Shown here: positions 1 through 14,816 of the stretch, piece after piece | How positions within the stretch are numbered: the stretch's first letter is position 1 | Layout of the letters: every line of letters begins with the position of its first letter | NCBI RefSeq assembly: GCF_027580225.2 | Contig: NC_073361.2 | Location: forward strand, 25,528,501-25,592,500 | Source: Misgurnus anguillicaudatus | Taxonomy: Eukaryota > Chordata > Actinopteri > Cypriniformes > Cobitidae | Direction: 5' to 3' | DNA length: 64,000 bases | The notes under the pieces: model-generated | The model's input: the letters and a program-made list of their open reading frames with translations, nothing else | What the model was told of the DNA's origin: nothing | Database searches by the model: none | Translations under genes and position numbers: made by a program

Positions 1-2082
1 AAAATTTCTATTTTTCAGTGTTCTGTGTAGTTTTTATTAATGTTTTAAAATGTTTAGTATAAATTTGATATAAGATTGACATGCAGAACACTTTGCTTGA
101 TAATAAAATGTATTTTGGAGTAAGTTTTTATACATTTTTATACTTTTAATATCTTGGGGACAGAAATGTTACCCATTTGGTGAAATGACCCAAACTCAAT
201 TGTGCTGTCATTATATTTTTTGTCTCTTTCTTTTTCTCTGCACTAAACAGCAGTGCTGTGGTTGGATAGTGCAGATTAAGGGGCAGTATTGTAATTGGAT
301 TCTCTACCTATGTCACAAAACAAGCGAAATCTGAACGACCTAATTTTTCACATGCTTACAGAAATGGCTTACCAAAACAAAGTTACTGGGTTGATCTTTT
401 CTGGGTTAACAGAAGCACTGGGGAACCAATTATAGCACTTAAACATGCAAAAGTCAGATTTCACGCTGTGACCCCTTTATAACATACACATTTGTACCTA
501 AAGAGTGTATTTTAGCACCTCAGACGTAAAACATGTATGCATACTTGTAGGCCTACCTAAATGGTACATAGTTCGACCTTTTTAAAGGGCACTGCCCTAG
601 TTACAGCTTGGGACCATTTTTTCCTAACCAGGGCAGTACCATATTGCCAGACAGACTATAAATGCTTCTGTAGGCATCAGACTACTGTATTTATGTTGGA
701 CTTTGTAGTCAATAATTAGTTACCAAAGGAACATACGATTAACTTTGAGGTCTGAAAAAAAGCCACAATTAATTACAGAGGAACTAATATATAGTATGCC
801 CACACATATGTGCTTGAATTAGTACAACCTACAGTATGTGCACAGTTTTACAATTTACAATTCAAGTGATATTCGAGTGAAGGTGTATATTTCATGTTGA
901 CAAGAAAGTCTGCATAATTTACTACATTCTGCTGCCATACCTTAGTTTTGCTTGGGAATAGGATGTTCTTCAGGTGATGCCTATATAGTCACCCAAGCCT
1001 TTACCCTTTTCATTCTTTCCATTAAGATAATAAGATGTTTAAGGTGTAAAAAGAAAAGAAAAAACAGGAAAAGATAATCTTCACATCCCTCATCCACACA
1101 CGCCCCTAATGGAAGAAAACGTCTCCATTGATGTAATCACGATGTTTCGGCACTTTTGGATGTAGGGGAGTTGCCCTTGAAACATAACTTTCTGACATTT
1201 TCATTTTCATCACCAAAGGCTGTATGCAGGTTCAAAAGAGGGGGCAGACCCTCATCTTTCAAATAACAGATAGTTCAACCACCGACATGTCTATGCTTGT
1301 CAGTTTTAAGTGCAGATGCTTCAAGTAATCCCTTACGGCTATACCTTAGCGCAGTATATACCTTTACGATGGTCATATGTTTTAACTACAGCACATTTAA
1401 ACATATAGGTGTGCAGTTAGTGAAAAACAGAGTGGTTTATTGGCTATGATGAGCTAAGATCATTGCTACGCTCAATGTTAACAGACTCTCTCATGTTGAC
1501 CCTATTGTACTAAGATGCATTTCTGTTTGAACTTGCAAACTACCTTATATATTTGCAAAGAAAGATATAAAGATATATATCCCTACATGTAGAACTCTAA
1601 GGACATGTAGATCCACGGTGGAGACCTCTGTAGTGGTTTCTGTGAATTTGTTTGTGGCCGTGTGGTCCACACTGCTCTCTGGGTGGGGCGCAGCATCACC
1701 AAGATAATTGGTGGCTGGGCTACGACTGCCTCGTAGAGCCGATGCATTGGGCGAGGTACAGGAAACTCAGATCAAAAGAAAATATATACAGCAAACTGCT
1801 TAAACAAATCTCTGATTAGCAGGACTTAATGGCCAAAATAGCATGTTCTCCGCATACATAAACCTTGTGGCCACCTTAAAGTTTTATTTACTTCTAAGTT
1901 GGGTAATAAATGACGTCTCTATAATATTCAGCTGTAGTTAGGGTTTGGCAATGAAGTGAATCAGCTACTTTTTGTACATTTTACACTGCTTGATCTTTAA
2001 GCTTGAAAGCTAATTTTGAAAGCAGCACCCTTTAAAAGGGCACTAGTATGTACCATTTAGTTACAGATATGTTTATATTTGG
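1..2082. other. Intergenic; no gene recognised
   Basis: AT-rich. 545-640 and 2028-2070 carry related TGTACC/GGGCACTG repeat fragments in inverted order (ctaaatggtacatag / tatgtaccatttag). 1605-1760 is a GC-rich island described under findings. Nothing else can be supported. Confidence 0.5.
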
Positions 2083-2084
2083 TA

Positions 2085-2397
2085 CTAGGGTGGCCATTCG
2101 TGCCAGTTCCGCCGGACATGTCCCGAACATGTTTTCGGGTTCGTTCTCCGGAAGTCACGTTGGTCGACCGCATACGTCATCAAGGTTTAATATTTCAGAA
2201 AAGCAACCGTTACATTTCAAGGTAAGAATGAAACTACAATGATTGTATGTCTTAAAAGAAATAAATCTCAATTTTTTTATGTATTTTAACTGAAATGTGA
2301 TGACGTATGCGGTCGAGCAACGCGACTTCCGGAGAACAAACCCGAAAACATGTTCGGGGGACGTGTCCGGCGGAACTGGCACGAATTGCCACCCGTG
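2085..2397. mobile_element. MITE with ~100-bp inverted arms, TA flanks
   Basis: The arms start CTAGGGTGGCCATTCGTGCC and end in GGCACGAATTGCCACCCGTG, and pair for roughly 100 bp around a short AT-rich centre. TA lies immediately outside both ends (2083-2084, 2398-2399), as expected for Tc1/mariner-type insertion. The short frames here are products of the palindrome, not genes. Confidence 0.75.
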
Positions 2398-3199
2398 TAT
2401 CACATTGGCATTGGTTTTGGTATCTTACACACCCAACTTAGAAACCGAAAAAAAACATATGATGAAAAAATGTACTTACATGCCATAAAAACACTTGTTC
2501 ATCAATAACGCTCTGGAAAAACATGATACATTTTCTATAATTTGCGTGAGACCGTCTTTTGGCAGAGTGAAAAAATACCGGAAAAACAAAACGCTTAACC
2601 TTGTGCAACAATGTAAACAGTCCCCCCTTAATATAAACTCTTTAAGTGCAAAGGTGTACTTTTTGTACTGCCCCTATGACAGATACAGGGGCCATTTTTT
2701 GACCACTTTTCATTAATTACATTTTGGATGTACCATTTTTTCCCAAATGTGAAGCACCCTGCCTCGCATTCCTGACTCATATATTCTCCACAAGGGGACA
2801 TTGAAACGCAATATGTCTAAGCTTAGCAATTTAACACATCATATAATGCGTGCATGAGAGACGAGATTTTGGAAAACATCCCAAATGGCTTTAAAAATAA
2901 TGACTCTAATCTCATATTTCATGTTGATGCAAGGTTCGTTTTAAGCCTGGCTGACCTGTCAAAGCAGTTTTCTGGTGAATTCACTCGAAGCCAAACAGTT
3001 CAAAGCTTCTGCGATCAAAGGAATGAAACCACAGTATAGTTCCTATAATTAATGGTATAGATCCATGACCAAGCGCAAAAACATGGAGCGCAAAAAAGAA
3101 ATTAAACAACAGGAGATTTTACTACAATCGTTGTCCAAGTAATCACTAAGTTAAATTTACTATAATAAAGCAAAGGGTAACTTACAGTTAAAAATGAGC

Positions 3200-3300
3200 A
3201 ATTGTGGCCTAACAGTTAAAGAGTCAGGCTTGTAACCCGAGAGTTACTGGATGGGTTAAAAACAGAGGTCACATTCCAAGTATGTGTTACCATACGTTGG
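3200..3300 (+). repeat. tRNA-derived SINE head (degenerate)
   Basis: TGGCCTAACAGTTAAAGAG resembles a pol III A box with its following tRNA-like arm (gcttgtaacccgag). The B-box area (gatgggttaaaaac) is decayed. Family not assigned. Confidence 0.45.
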
Positions 3301-4107
3301 TTATTACGTCACTTTCACTTCAAATCACCTAACTGTAACTGTGAAAGATTGTCATAACTGAGCTTTGTAGGTCCACCACAATTATGCAAAGCATAATAAA
3401 ATACTGCCTGTGTCATTTTTCAGTCATAAGTGTGTTTTGTTGTAATCCCACATCAAAAACAGAGAAAAGCATGACTGCATAAAATGCATAAAAGAGTCTT
3501 AGTCTAGCCTGTTTCCACTTGGCAAAGTTAACATCTGCATGGCACATTGCTAAGGAATCTGGTTTGTGCTGATATCACTCTCATATGGACCTGTTTTTTG
3601 AATGTCCTGGGACTTATTAAAGGAGTGATAACTGTATGCTTCACTGGCAAACCGTTACTATTCATTACAATTATGACTCTAGATAAACTAAAAATAAATA
3701 CCCTGTGAGTTTAAGGACACTGGCAGGTGTTTTTGTAGACGCAGGTGAGAGGGTGTGGCATGGTAGTAGACAGACAGATTGGCATAGTTTTTCATCTGTT
3801 TCCTACTTGTACTCAATGACCTGAGGAATTTTCAGATAGTATGTGGCTTTTTTTCCGGTACAGACCATTTCTGATGATGCTCTCTAGTTTAATTTCCTTT
3901 CAGACATGAAAACAGCAAAGGGAAGCAGCTGTTGCAAATTCACTGTCAGTGTGATTTAAAACTGCTGTAAAAGATTTACAACTCCTTTCGCCGAATCTTG
4001 ACATATTTCCCGCCAAAAATACATCAGCCAATCCGTCCGGAGCAAATCTAAACATGCAAAACTATTCACTGACACCATACACTGGGAGCATTTAATTGGT
4101 CAAAAAG

Positions 4108-5147
4108 TAAGGTGACCAGACGTCCCCGTTTTCCGGGGACAGTCCCGTTTTTTGGTGTTCTGTCCCCGACTGGAGCTGTCCCCGGAAATGTCCCCGTTTC
4201 AGCACGTCCAAAACAACCAGCAAATACACTGAAAACCCGATTAACATGTAGCGTTTGTAGTACCAGACCGGAGCAATCATGCAATGATTATTTTAACCAG
4301 CAGAGGGGGCCGCGAGCTACTGATAACTTGTGCACGCCACTGATTTAGCGATGAAGAATTTACTACGAGACACATGCAATGAGAGAGAGATCATCAATCA
4401 AGTTATCATAAGATATGTAAACAATTAAAGTTATCGGGGGTTAAGGTACTAACTACTCATGTTAAATTAAAGTAATAAACCAATGAAGTGAACTGTAGTA
4501 GTACCTTAGAAGTAATTTTTGATGAGGTATGTCTCTTGTATAAAAAGGGAAAAAAATAGGATTTAGGCTACAGAAATTGTTCAATTAATTGAATTAGAAA
4601 CACTGCAAAAAATTACTTTCTTAGTATTTTTCTCTTGTTTTCAGTACAAATATCAAAAAATTCTTAAGTCAAGATGCATTTTCTTGATGGGCACAATGAC
4701 CTAAGAAAATAAGTCTCGTTTTAAGACAAAAAATATCAAATTTGTGCTTAAAACAAGCAAAATATATATATATATATCTGCCACTACTTAATTCAAGAAA
4801 AAATCCAAGAAAAATATTTTTTGCATGTTTTAAGCCCAAATTCACTTCAATTTAATTTTTTGTCTTAATGATAGATTTTTCTTAGGGAATTTTGCTTATC
4901 AAGAAAATGTATCTTGATTTGAGAATATTTAGGTATTTGTACTGAAAACAAGACAAAAATACTATTAAGTTAGAAGTCAGTAATTTTTGCAGTGAACCCA
5001 CAACAATAAAAAGAAGAAAACTTAAAAAAAAAAAGTTTTGTCCCCATTTTTTAATTCATAGATAACAACAAATTAGATTTTAATGATATTTTGACCATTT
5101 AACTAGGAAATGTCCCCGGTTTTCATTTAAAAAATCTGGTCACCTTA
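4108..5147. mobile_element. hAT-like non-autonomous element, 8-bp TSD
   Basis: Ends TAAGGTGACCAGA and TCTGGTCACCTTA are inverted repeats, flanked by the direct 8-mer tcaaaaag (4100-4107, 5148-5155). There are several GTCCCCG repeats near the left end. No transposase frame. It contains a second, nested element at 4601-4994. Confidence 0.88.
4601..4994. mobile_element. Nested MITE with CACTGCAAAAA ends (EnSpm/CACTA-like)
   Basis: It begins CACTGCAAAAAATTAC and ends TTTTTGCAGTG. The arms share further pairing such as tcaagatgcattttcttgat against atcaagaaaatgtatcttga. An AA dinucleotide flanks both sides. CACTG termini suggest the EnSpm/CMC superfamily. It is inserted in the hAT-like element at 4108-5147. 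Confidence 0.75.
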
Positions 5148-5235
5148 TCAAAAAGTGTATGACTCCTTGACTGTTTACTTGCGTGTAGTTGGCAAAAATC
5201 TGTATTTGAGGCATATACACTCGGTATACACAATT

Positions 5236-5658
5236 GGTTTAACCCAGGATTGGGTCACTACACCGCTGGGTTAAAGGAACACTCCACATTTTTTTTTGAA
5301 AATCTGCTTATTTTTCAGCTCCCCTAGAGTTAAACATTGGATTTTTTTACCGTTTTGGAATCCATTTTGGGATCCATCTCTGGGTCTGGTGGTACCACTT
5401 TTAGCATAGCTTAGCATAATCCATTGAATCTGATTAGACCAGTAACATCGCTCAAAAATAACCAAATGTTAAACTCTATGAGAGAATGGAAAATGGATAC
5501 AATATATTTAAAGAAAAAAGTGGAGTGCCCCTTTAAAATGACCCAACTGCTAGGTTGTTGTTATTCAACAATTAGTAGGGTTAAAACAATCCAACAGTTG
5601 GGTCTTTTTAAACCAGCAGTGTGTTCTGTCCAATAGTGACCCAACCCTGGGTTAAACC
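5236..5658. mobile_element. MITE with GGTTTAACCCAG ends, interrupted
   Basis: Left GGTTTAACCCAGGATTGGGT pairs with right ACCCAACCCTGGGTTAAACC, and the inner CACCGCTGGGTTAAA with TTTAAACCAGCAGTG. The arms are separated by a TTAA-flanked foldback (5271-5536) that landed in the TTAA of the left arm. Confidence 0.65.
5271..5536. mobile_element. TTAA-flanked foldback, family 1 (ACTCCAC ends), short copy
   Basis: TTAAAGGAACACTCCAC on the left and GTGGAGTGCCCCTTTAA on the right, with TTAA at both borders. The interior (cagctcccctagagttaaac, gggtctggtggtaccactttt) recurs at 26438-27249 and 33175-33615, so this is a multi-copy family. Confidence 0.8.
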
Positions 5659-5934
5659 AACCCAGCACTTTTAAGATTGTAGCATGTCTGAATTTGTAGT
5701 ATTTGAAAACCAGTAGGTGAAAAAAACTCGGATGTCTACTTCAAAAAGGTGATTAAAATCAAAAGTGACCAACGGCTGTATTCCTTGTGCTTCAATTGTA
5801 CTTGTTAAACAACACATAAGTAAATTATGGTGGTGGTTGTGTGATTATGTCATAAGTCAAAGAACATACAGGTCACGAAAGCATGGCGCTATGTCCGAAA
5901 TGTATTCATACTGCTCCCACACATAGCTGAATAT

Positions 5935-6791
5935 GAAGAGTTTGGTTCCAAAACGCGATAAACGCCATTTTTGAAAAAATGAGTTACTGCCAAAATCAGT
6001 ATTATATCAGGTCAGTAGTTAAAAGTAAATAATTAATTTTACGCAAAATCCAATACCCGCCGTGATATTCTGTCATCTTTTCTCCCTTTTTTCCCAAAAT
6101 GCGACAAACGCCACTGCTGCTTTTTTACAGAACGCAATAAATCCATTTCTGATATTACAGCGGACCATTCACGCAATGTAAACAAACATGGCGGCGCGCT
6201 GAGTACACGGAGTCCTAGTTTTCCTCATCTACTTTGTACTTCGTGATCAACAAACAAAACAAAATAATACTTTAATAGCATTGCCAAACCTGTGATGGTT
6301 TTCTGTGACGGGAAAGAAACGTAAGCCATCAACAGCTAATAATTTCCGCGAGAGGCACTCGGTTGCTTGTTCTCCAGAGAGCATCAAGCTTCTCATGCTA
6401 AAACATTGTGTTCTTACAAAGTAAGTGTTTTGGTTAATGCCATTAATGTTTATTTTTTAATCATTGTATACCACTAGTCAACTAAATAAATATAAAATGG
6501 TAAAGATGAATGCACATTTATACATTGATTTAATAGATTTATAGCATTTTGAAATAAAAAACTGTCATGGATTTATTGCATTTTGTGGAAAAAAGAATTA
6601 GTTTTTATAATAAATCTTTGAAAATCAAGTTATGGATTTGAATTTTTTATGTTTTTATAACCTAAAGATGCTATGTGAAAGTTTGTAACAGAAAATAGTG
6701 GTTTTCATCTTGTCACTTTCTTGGTATAGAAAACACGTTTTTACCGAAATTTGTCAAAATGGATTTATTGCGTTTTGGAACCAAACTCTTC
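5935..6791. mobile_element. GAAGAG-ended element, long copy, 4-bp TSD ATAT
   Basis: It begins GAAGAGTTTGGTTCCAAAAC and ends GTTTTGGAACCAAACTCTTC, flanked by ATAT on both sides (5931-5934, 6792-6795). The 857-bp interior is CpG-rich in its middle (atggcggcgcgctgag) and has no long frame. Confidence 0.85.
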
Positions 6792-6936
6792 ATATACTGT
6801 TTGAATCATAAAGCAGTAGGTATTTTATCTAATTCAGTACTGTTGCAGTACCAAATTTCATACATAGATCTTTGTGCTATTCCCTCCCTAAAATTATTTT
6901 AGTGTTTGTCATGTAACAAAAGTGCAGTTTGTGTGC

Positions 6937-9179
<2,243 letters not shown>

Positions 9180-9344
9180 CTGGCCATTGTAAATTCTGTG
9201 TTACGGAGCGTTGGATTGGACTGTTTGTGAATGACACGGGCAGCGCGCCAACCAGGAGGTGAGTAGCTCACAACGACCAATCAGGAATCAGCGCTAGACA
9301 CACCCACAAACGCTGAACACTGGAAGTGGGTGATTTTGAATCAG
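9180..9344 (+). promoter_or_regulatory. rnpc3: Putative rnpc3 promoter and 5' UTR exon
   Basis: This GC- and CpG-richer stretch sits in AT-rich surroundings. It contains a CCAAT box in gaccaatcag near 9274 and ends in a consensus splice donor, CAG|GTATGT at 9344/9345. The first coding exon starts at a clear acceptor (10964) only six bases before the ATG, so an upstream non-coding exon is required. This is the best candidate I see. An alternative donor is AGGAG|GTGAGT near 9258. The start site itself cannot be placed from sequence alone. Confidence 0.55.
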
Positions 9345-10964
9345 GTATGTGCGTCCGATATCTTTATTATTTTATAACACTTAATTCATTTATTGTTAAA
9401 AAGTTTGTTAGGAGTTTATGTGTACCATATGTTTACGTACTCCTGTTTTATTTGAATTATGAGTGATTATCCTGTTCACGCGTTGCAGTAAGATGTTGAT
9501 GTTATTGAGTTAGCGGGTTAGCTTCGAAACAAAAGCAGTGGCTTCCAAAACTTTATGTGTAATTACATTGCTTATATTCACACACTTGAACATACAAGTG
9601 CATTGCGACTTTTACAAACTTAAATATCACTGTAGTCTTTGATAAGGACAGGCTTTATGGTTTGTAGCGCGTTAGCGGTTGTCATTGTGTTACCACAATT
9701 TCCTTCCCCTAAGTACGTTAGACGTCTAGACTCAGTTCCGCCAGAGGCGCTAGTAACTATGAAAAGTAAAATGACCGGGTATGATATCATAAAAATAAAG
9801 GAAAACGCGTTGACTATGCTTAACCAACGCACTGTATTATACAGTCTGTATATAGTTGTGATATCACATTATAGATGTTTTTCATTATTGTTGTTGAATG
9901 GCTCACAACTGCGCGGAGAGGTTTGGCAACCAGGCAGGAATTCAAGGACCTGTAGCTAACAGTGTATAACGTTACATTAATTTTAACTTGCACAGTAACG
10001 TTAGCTCAGTGTACTAGTTGATACGTGTTAGATATAATATATTAACGAATATAATTTGCTTGACATTTATTTAACTTGTTATGAGAAATAAACTATTGCT
10101 GTAAAAAGGCTCCGTTGTTTTCTATCTGGAAGTCTACCGGAAGTTGCGTTTAGTCCACAAAAGCAATTTGTTTGTTTTGGCTGCTAAAAAACCAAAAAGT
10201 CATTAACATGTTTAAAGCACTATGAGGTTATTTTCAAATGCCCGATGTCCAATTAACACCATACTTTGTTTTGTATAAAACTGTATAATGTTATGCTCTG
10301 TTTTATATTCTTCTACTTAATAAATAAAATGTTTTGGCTGCTAACTTTGCATGGGTCAATAAACAATATTACATAAGAAATTGAAGTCTGACAAGCTTTC
10401 TGGTTTTAAGAGGATAAGATTAATTTATCATAGTTTATTATTAATTTTTTTAATACACAAAAAGCATTGTTTCCTACCTGGTAATTGATGTTTATGTATA
10501 TGGAATTCAGCCAATAAAATAATAAAATCATTTGAAATTATATAATTTTTATGGCTATGAAACATCCCCAAAAATGTTGAACACATAATGTAGTTTAATG
10601 TTAATGTATTGTTGTAGTTTAAATAAAAACTTTCAGATTGATCATTTTCATACTGGATTTAATATAATAAACATGCATAACTAACTATACTATAAAAATT
10701 ATTGATATTAAAAACTTAATAACTTATAAAAAACTATTACAACAAACAGAAAAGTTGTGGACATTAAATTAGAATTGAAGATCCTTACTCTCTGTGACTT
10801 TTACTTTATAACACAGCAAGCCTTTATTAATTTTAGCCTATTGAACTACAATGAAAACTGATGTTCCTGTGTGCTGTGGTCACCTTAAACCATGTTTACA
10901 TTCATCCACATACAGCATGAAAGCAGAGAGCTACTGATGGACCTGACTGTTTAAATTTGTACAG
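9345..10964 (+). other. rnpc3 5' UTR intron (putative)
   Basis: From CAG|GTATGT to tttgtacag. AT-rich, without an obvious element. The 106-codon frame at 9639-9959 shows no family resemblance. Confidence 0.5.
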
Positions 10965-11123
10965 ATAATCATGGCTGAGATCGAGTCAGAGGTTGAAACG
11001 AAGAAAAGCAAAACGCTCATCATACGACATCTACCCAAAGAACTTAACAGAGATGAGAAGGAGGATCTCCTGAAGTATTTTGGTGCCTCCTCCGTCAGAG
11101 TGCAGTCAGACAAAGGACCCCTA
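10965..11123 (+). CDS. rnpc3: rnpc3 coding exon 1 (start codon, RNP2 of RRM1)
   Basis: Acceptor acag at 10961-10964, then six UTR bases and the ATG at 10971. There are 51 codons, with the RNP2 strand LIIRHL at residues 16-21 and a donor CTA|GTAAGT. It ends in phase 0. Confidence 0.95.
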
Positions 11124-14100
11124 GTAAGTCATGAGATCTGCGTGTAAAAAAGTTGTAAACTACTGTGGGTAAATTATGCACCGTTCTCTGAATAAAGGCA
11201 TCAAATTATGTCATTCCTTGCAGAAACATACGGCATTCGCAAGTTTTAGCAGCGAAGCTTCAGCGTCAAAGGTAAAACAAAAATATCTGTGCATTTTTTC
11301 AAAGCAGTATTGTGTTAAGGAGCTGATTTTGACACATGGTCTTTCTTTTCCCATGCAGGCACTGAACAGACTTCATCAGCTGAAAATCCTCGGTCACACG
11401 CTTGTCGTTGAGTTTGCAAAGGATCAGGACAATGTCACTGTATTAAAAGACCCACCTGTTACTGACAGGTAGATAGCAAAAATCAATGATAATAGACTTT
11501 CAGCTATTCCTGTAGCAGACTCCACACTTTCTCCTTCCAGTATAAGCTGTCTGATCTTGGCTCTGATTGGCTAAACTGCCTAGCCTCAGTTCTGTTAGGA
11601 TGTCTGTTAATTTTAATGTAGTGATATTGTTTCATTAGCTTTGTGGGCTATAATAGCCCATAAATGATTTATACTACAACTAACTTGATTTATTTAGGTC
11701 ACCTAAACTATCATGAAGACAATTTTACAATGCTTTACTATATTTCAGATGCCTTTATTTATAGATTTGTGTCCCAGTCTGTGAAAACCCAGCTAAAGTC
11801 ATTTTTTGTGATGTATACCATTTTGTGCATAACACCATCATACATAAGAATATTCTGTTAAAATATAAACTTGACATTTTTAATATTCAGCATTCCCACG
11901 GGTCCTTAAAATCCTTGAAAGTTTGTAAATCTGGGAGGGAAAACTCAAGGCCCTGGACAGGTTTTGAAAATATACATACATAGATACAGGTCATTAAAAG
12001 TGCTTGAATCTATTTTATGCAAGAAGTTTTCTGGAAAAAAAATCCATATTATTCCCTGTGTAGTGAATAATATCATACAAAGTCTAGACTTTTTAAGCAC
12101 AAACTGCTCACTTTAAATGCTTATATCTTCTGTATGCGAATGTTGATTCATACCCAAAAGCCTTTTTGCATAGTTGTGTTTGGCACGTGAAAATGTCTCG
12201 GGTTACATATGTAACTGTTGTTCCCTGAGAAGGGAACGAGACGCTGCGTCTCCCTTGCCATACTTCCTGCGTCCCTGTAACGCCGTCTTTGGCAATATTT
12301 CAGACAGCGATATACTTCATGGCTCCAGCGGCACCCTGTCTTTGTCGTTAAGCCTCACCATTGCTTGAATTTGATATACACATTCAGACGCACTTACCCT
12401 TGGAGGCGTCCCCAAAGTGTGACTGCAGTGACGCAGCGCGAGTTCCCTCAAAAGGAAACCGTAACAATGTATCTTAAAAGGTAACACGATGTAATCTTGC
12501 TCTCAATTGAAATGTATCACCACATTTAGTCCTTGAATTTGAGGGGGATTTGCACCTGGAAAGTCCTTGAATTTAAAGTTAACTAAGGTGTGGGAACCCT
12601 GAATATTGAATGAGTAAGTCCATGTCAAAGACTTTAGCCTGGATATCACAGACAAGGGCTGCGTCCGAAAATGCATACTGTGACTGCTTTCGGCTACTAT
12701 ATAGTATGGAAGTAGGAGGTTTCGGACGCAGCCATGGTCAAATTTTATTGTTTTACCCTTGACTCAGATTCAGTCAAAAACATGATGGTGAAAATAAAGG
12801 ATACTTTAGTGTACTAAAATTATACTTAAAAAGTGTACAGTTGTCTATTTGAATAAGTACCTTTATGTATAATAAGTCACATCATTTTTATTTTATGTTT
12901 CAGTGGAGCTGATACCCGAGCAGAAAAGGGAAAGGAAAAACAGCAACACAACGTGCCTCTGGTGGACAACAGCATTGCTCCAAGTCTGGGGTGGGTGTGC
13001 CCGTGCACCTTCTTTGTGCGTCTCTGTCATCGCTCACATTGCCACCGTGTTTATGATGTCACTGGAGATTTAAGACAGGCTAAAGCTATCTGTTGACATC
13101 CAGCACCCTGTGTCAGTAGTTCAGGCCCTGGTGGTAACCCTGTAGGATGTGCCCACATCAATAAAAAAGTAGGAGAAAGAAAGTTGGAGAGTGGCTGTCA
13201 CCATCCTTCTCATCTCCAATTACAGAACCATGTCTCCAAGTGTCTGTTCTGCCCTGACAGGCCGTCTGTTCTTGCCATGTGGTGGCAGCAGGTGGCCTTT
13301 GATAAAGAGACCGTGGGCTAAGATATAATTTTGCACGAGGAGCCCGCACCTCACCTTCACTTAACAAGCAGAGCCGTGACAGATTTTTATCTATTTAATT
13401 CGGCTCAAAGCGCCTCGTGCTCAGACCGGGGGCGTGTTTTTCTAAAATGTGACACTCGATATAAGGTACAGATGGATGACAGTACTTGCAGAAAAGTGCA
13501 TGGTATGTGCTTGAGTTTAATATGTTAAATGTTAATGTGATTCATTGTAAAGGTGGATATAAGTGTAAACAAGTTTATAAAAAAAGTTGCATTTTTATGA
13601 TATATTTTGGTAAATTTCACCGTTTATCGACATATTTTTAGTCTGCTAGTTAAAGGAGTATTCCATTTACTTTAAAGAAAAATCCAGATAATTTACTCAC
13701 CATCATGTCATCCAAAATGTTGATGTCTTTCTTTGTTCAGTTGAGAAGAAATTATGTTTTTTGAGGAAAACATTGCAGGATTTTTCTAATTTTAATGGAC
13801 TTTAATAGACACCAACAATTAATACTTAACTCAACACTTAACAGTTTTTTTAACAGAGTTTCAAAGGACTATAAACAATCCCAAACGAGGCATAAGGGTC
13901 TTATCTAGCAAAACGATTGTCATTTTTGACAGTAAAAATAAGAAATATACACTTTTAAAGCACAACTTCTTGTCTAGATTCGGTCGTGATGCTCTAGCGT
14001 GACCCGACGCAATACCTCATGACGTCAAGAGGTCACAGAGGACGAACGCGAAACTCCGCCCCAGTGTTTACATGTGTTGAGAAAGAGGACCGTTCCTACG

Positions 14101-14733
14101 TTGTTGTATGTCAACTGATACTAATTAATGTCTTTGTGGCAGTTTATTGTTTACAATGCTCCGCAAATGTGCATTTTATATATGTAACACGTGACCTCCC
14201 TACGTCACTACAGATTTACGTTAGGTCGCGCTGGACCGGACCTAGACGAAAAGTTGTGGTTTAAAAGAGCATTTTTTTTTCTTGTCAAAAATGACAATCG
14301 TTTCGCTAGATAAGACCCTCATGCCTCGTTTGGGATCGTTTATAGTCCTTTGAAACTCCGTTGAAAAAAACTGTTAAGTGTTGAGTTAAGTATTAATTGT
14401 TGGTGTCTATTAAAGTCCATTAAAATGAGAAAAATCCTGCAATGTTTTCCACAAAAAACATAATTTCTTCTCGACTGAACAAAGAATGACATCAACATTT
14501 TGGATGACATGGTGGTGAGTAAATTATCTGGATTTTTCTTTTAAGAAAATGGAATATTCCTTTAAATTAAGTTTAACAAAGTGTTAATTATAATTATAAT
14601 TATTATTATATATTTTTAGCATTCTTTTATATTAATAAAATATAATATATATATTATATTATTAATTATATATTATATATATATATATATATATTATATT
14701 ATTAATATAAAAGAAAGCTAAAAAATATAATAA

Positions 14734-14816
<83 letters not shown>

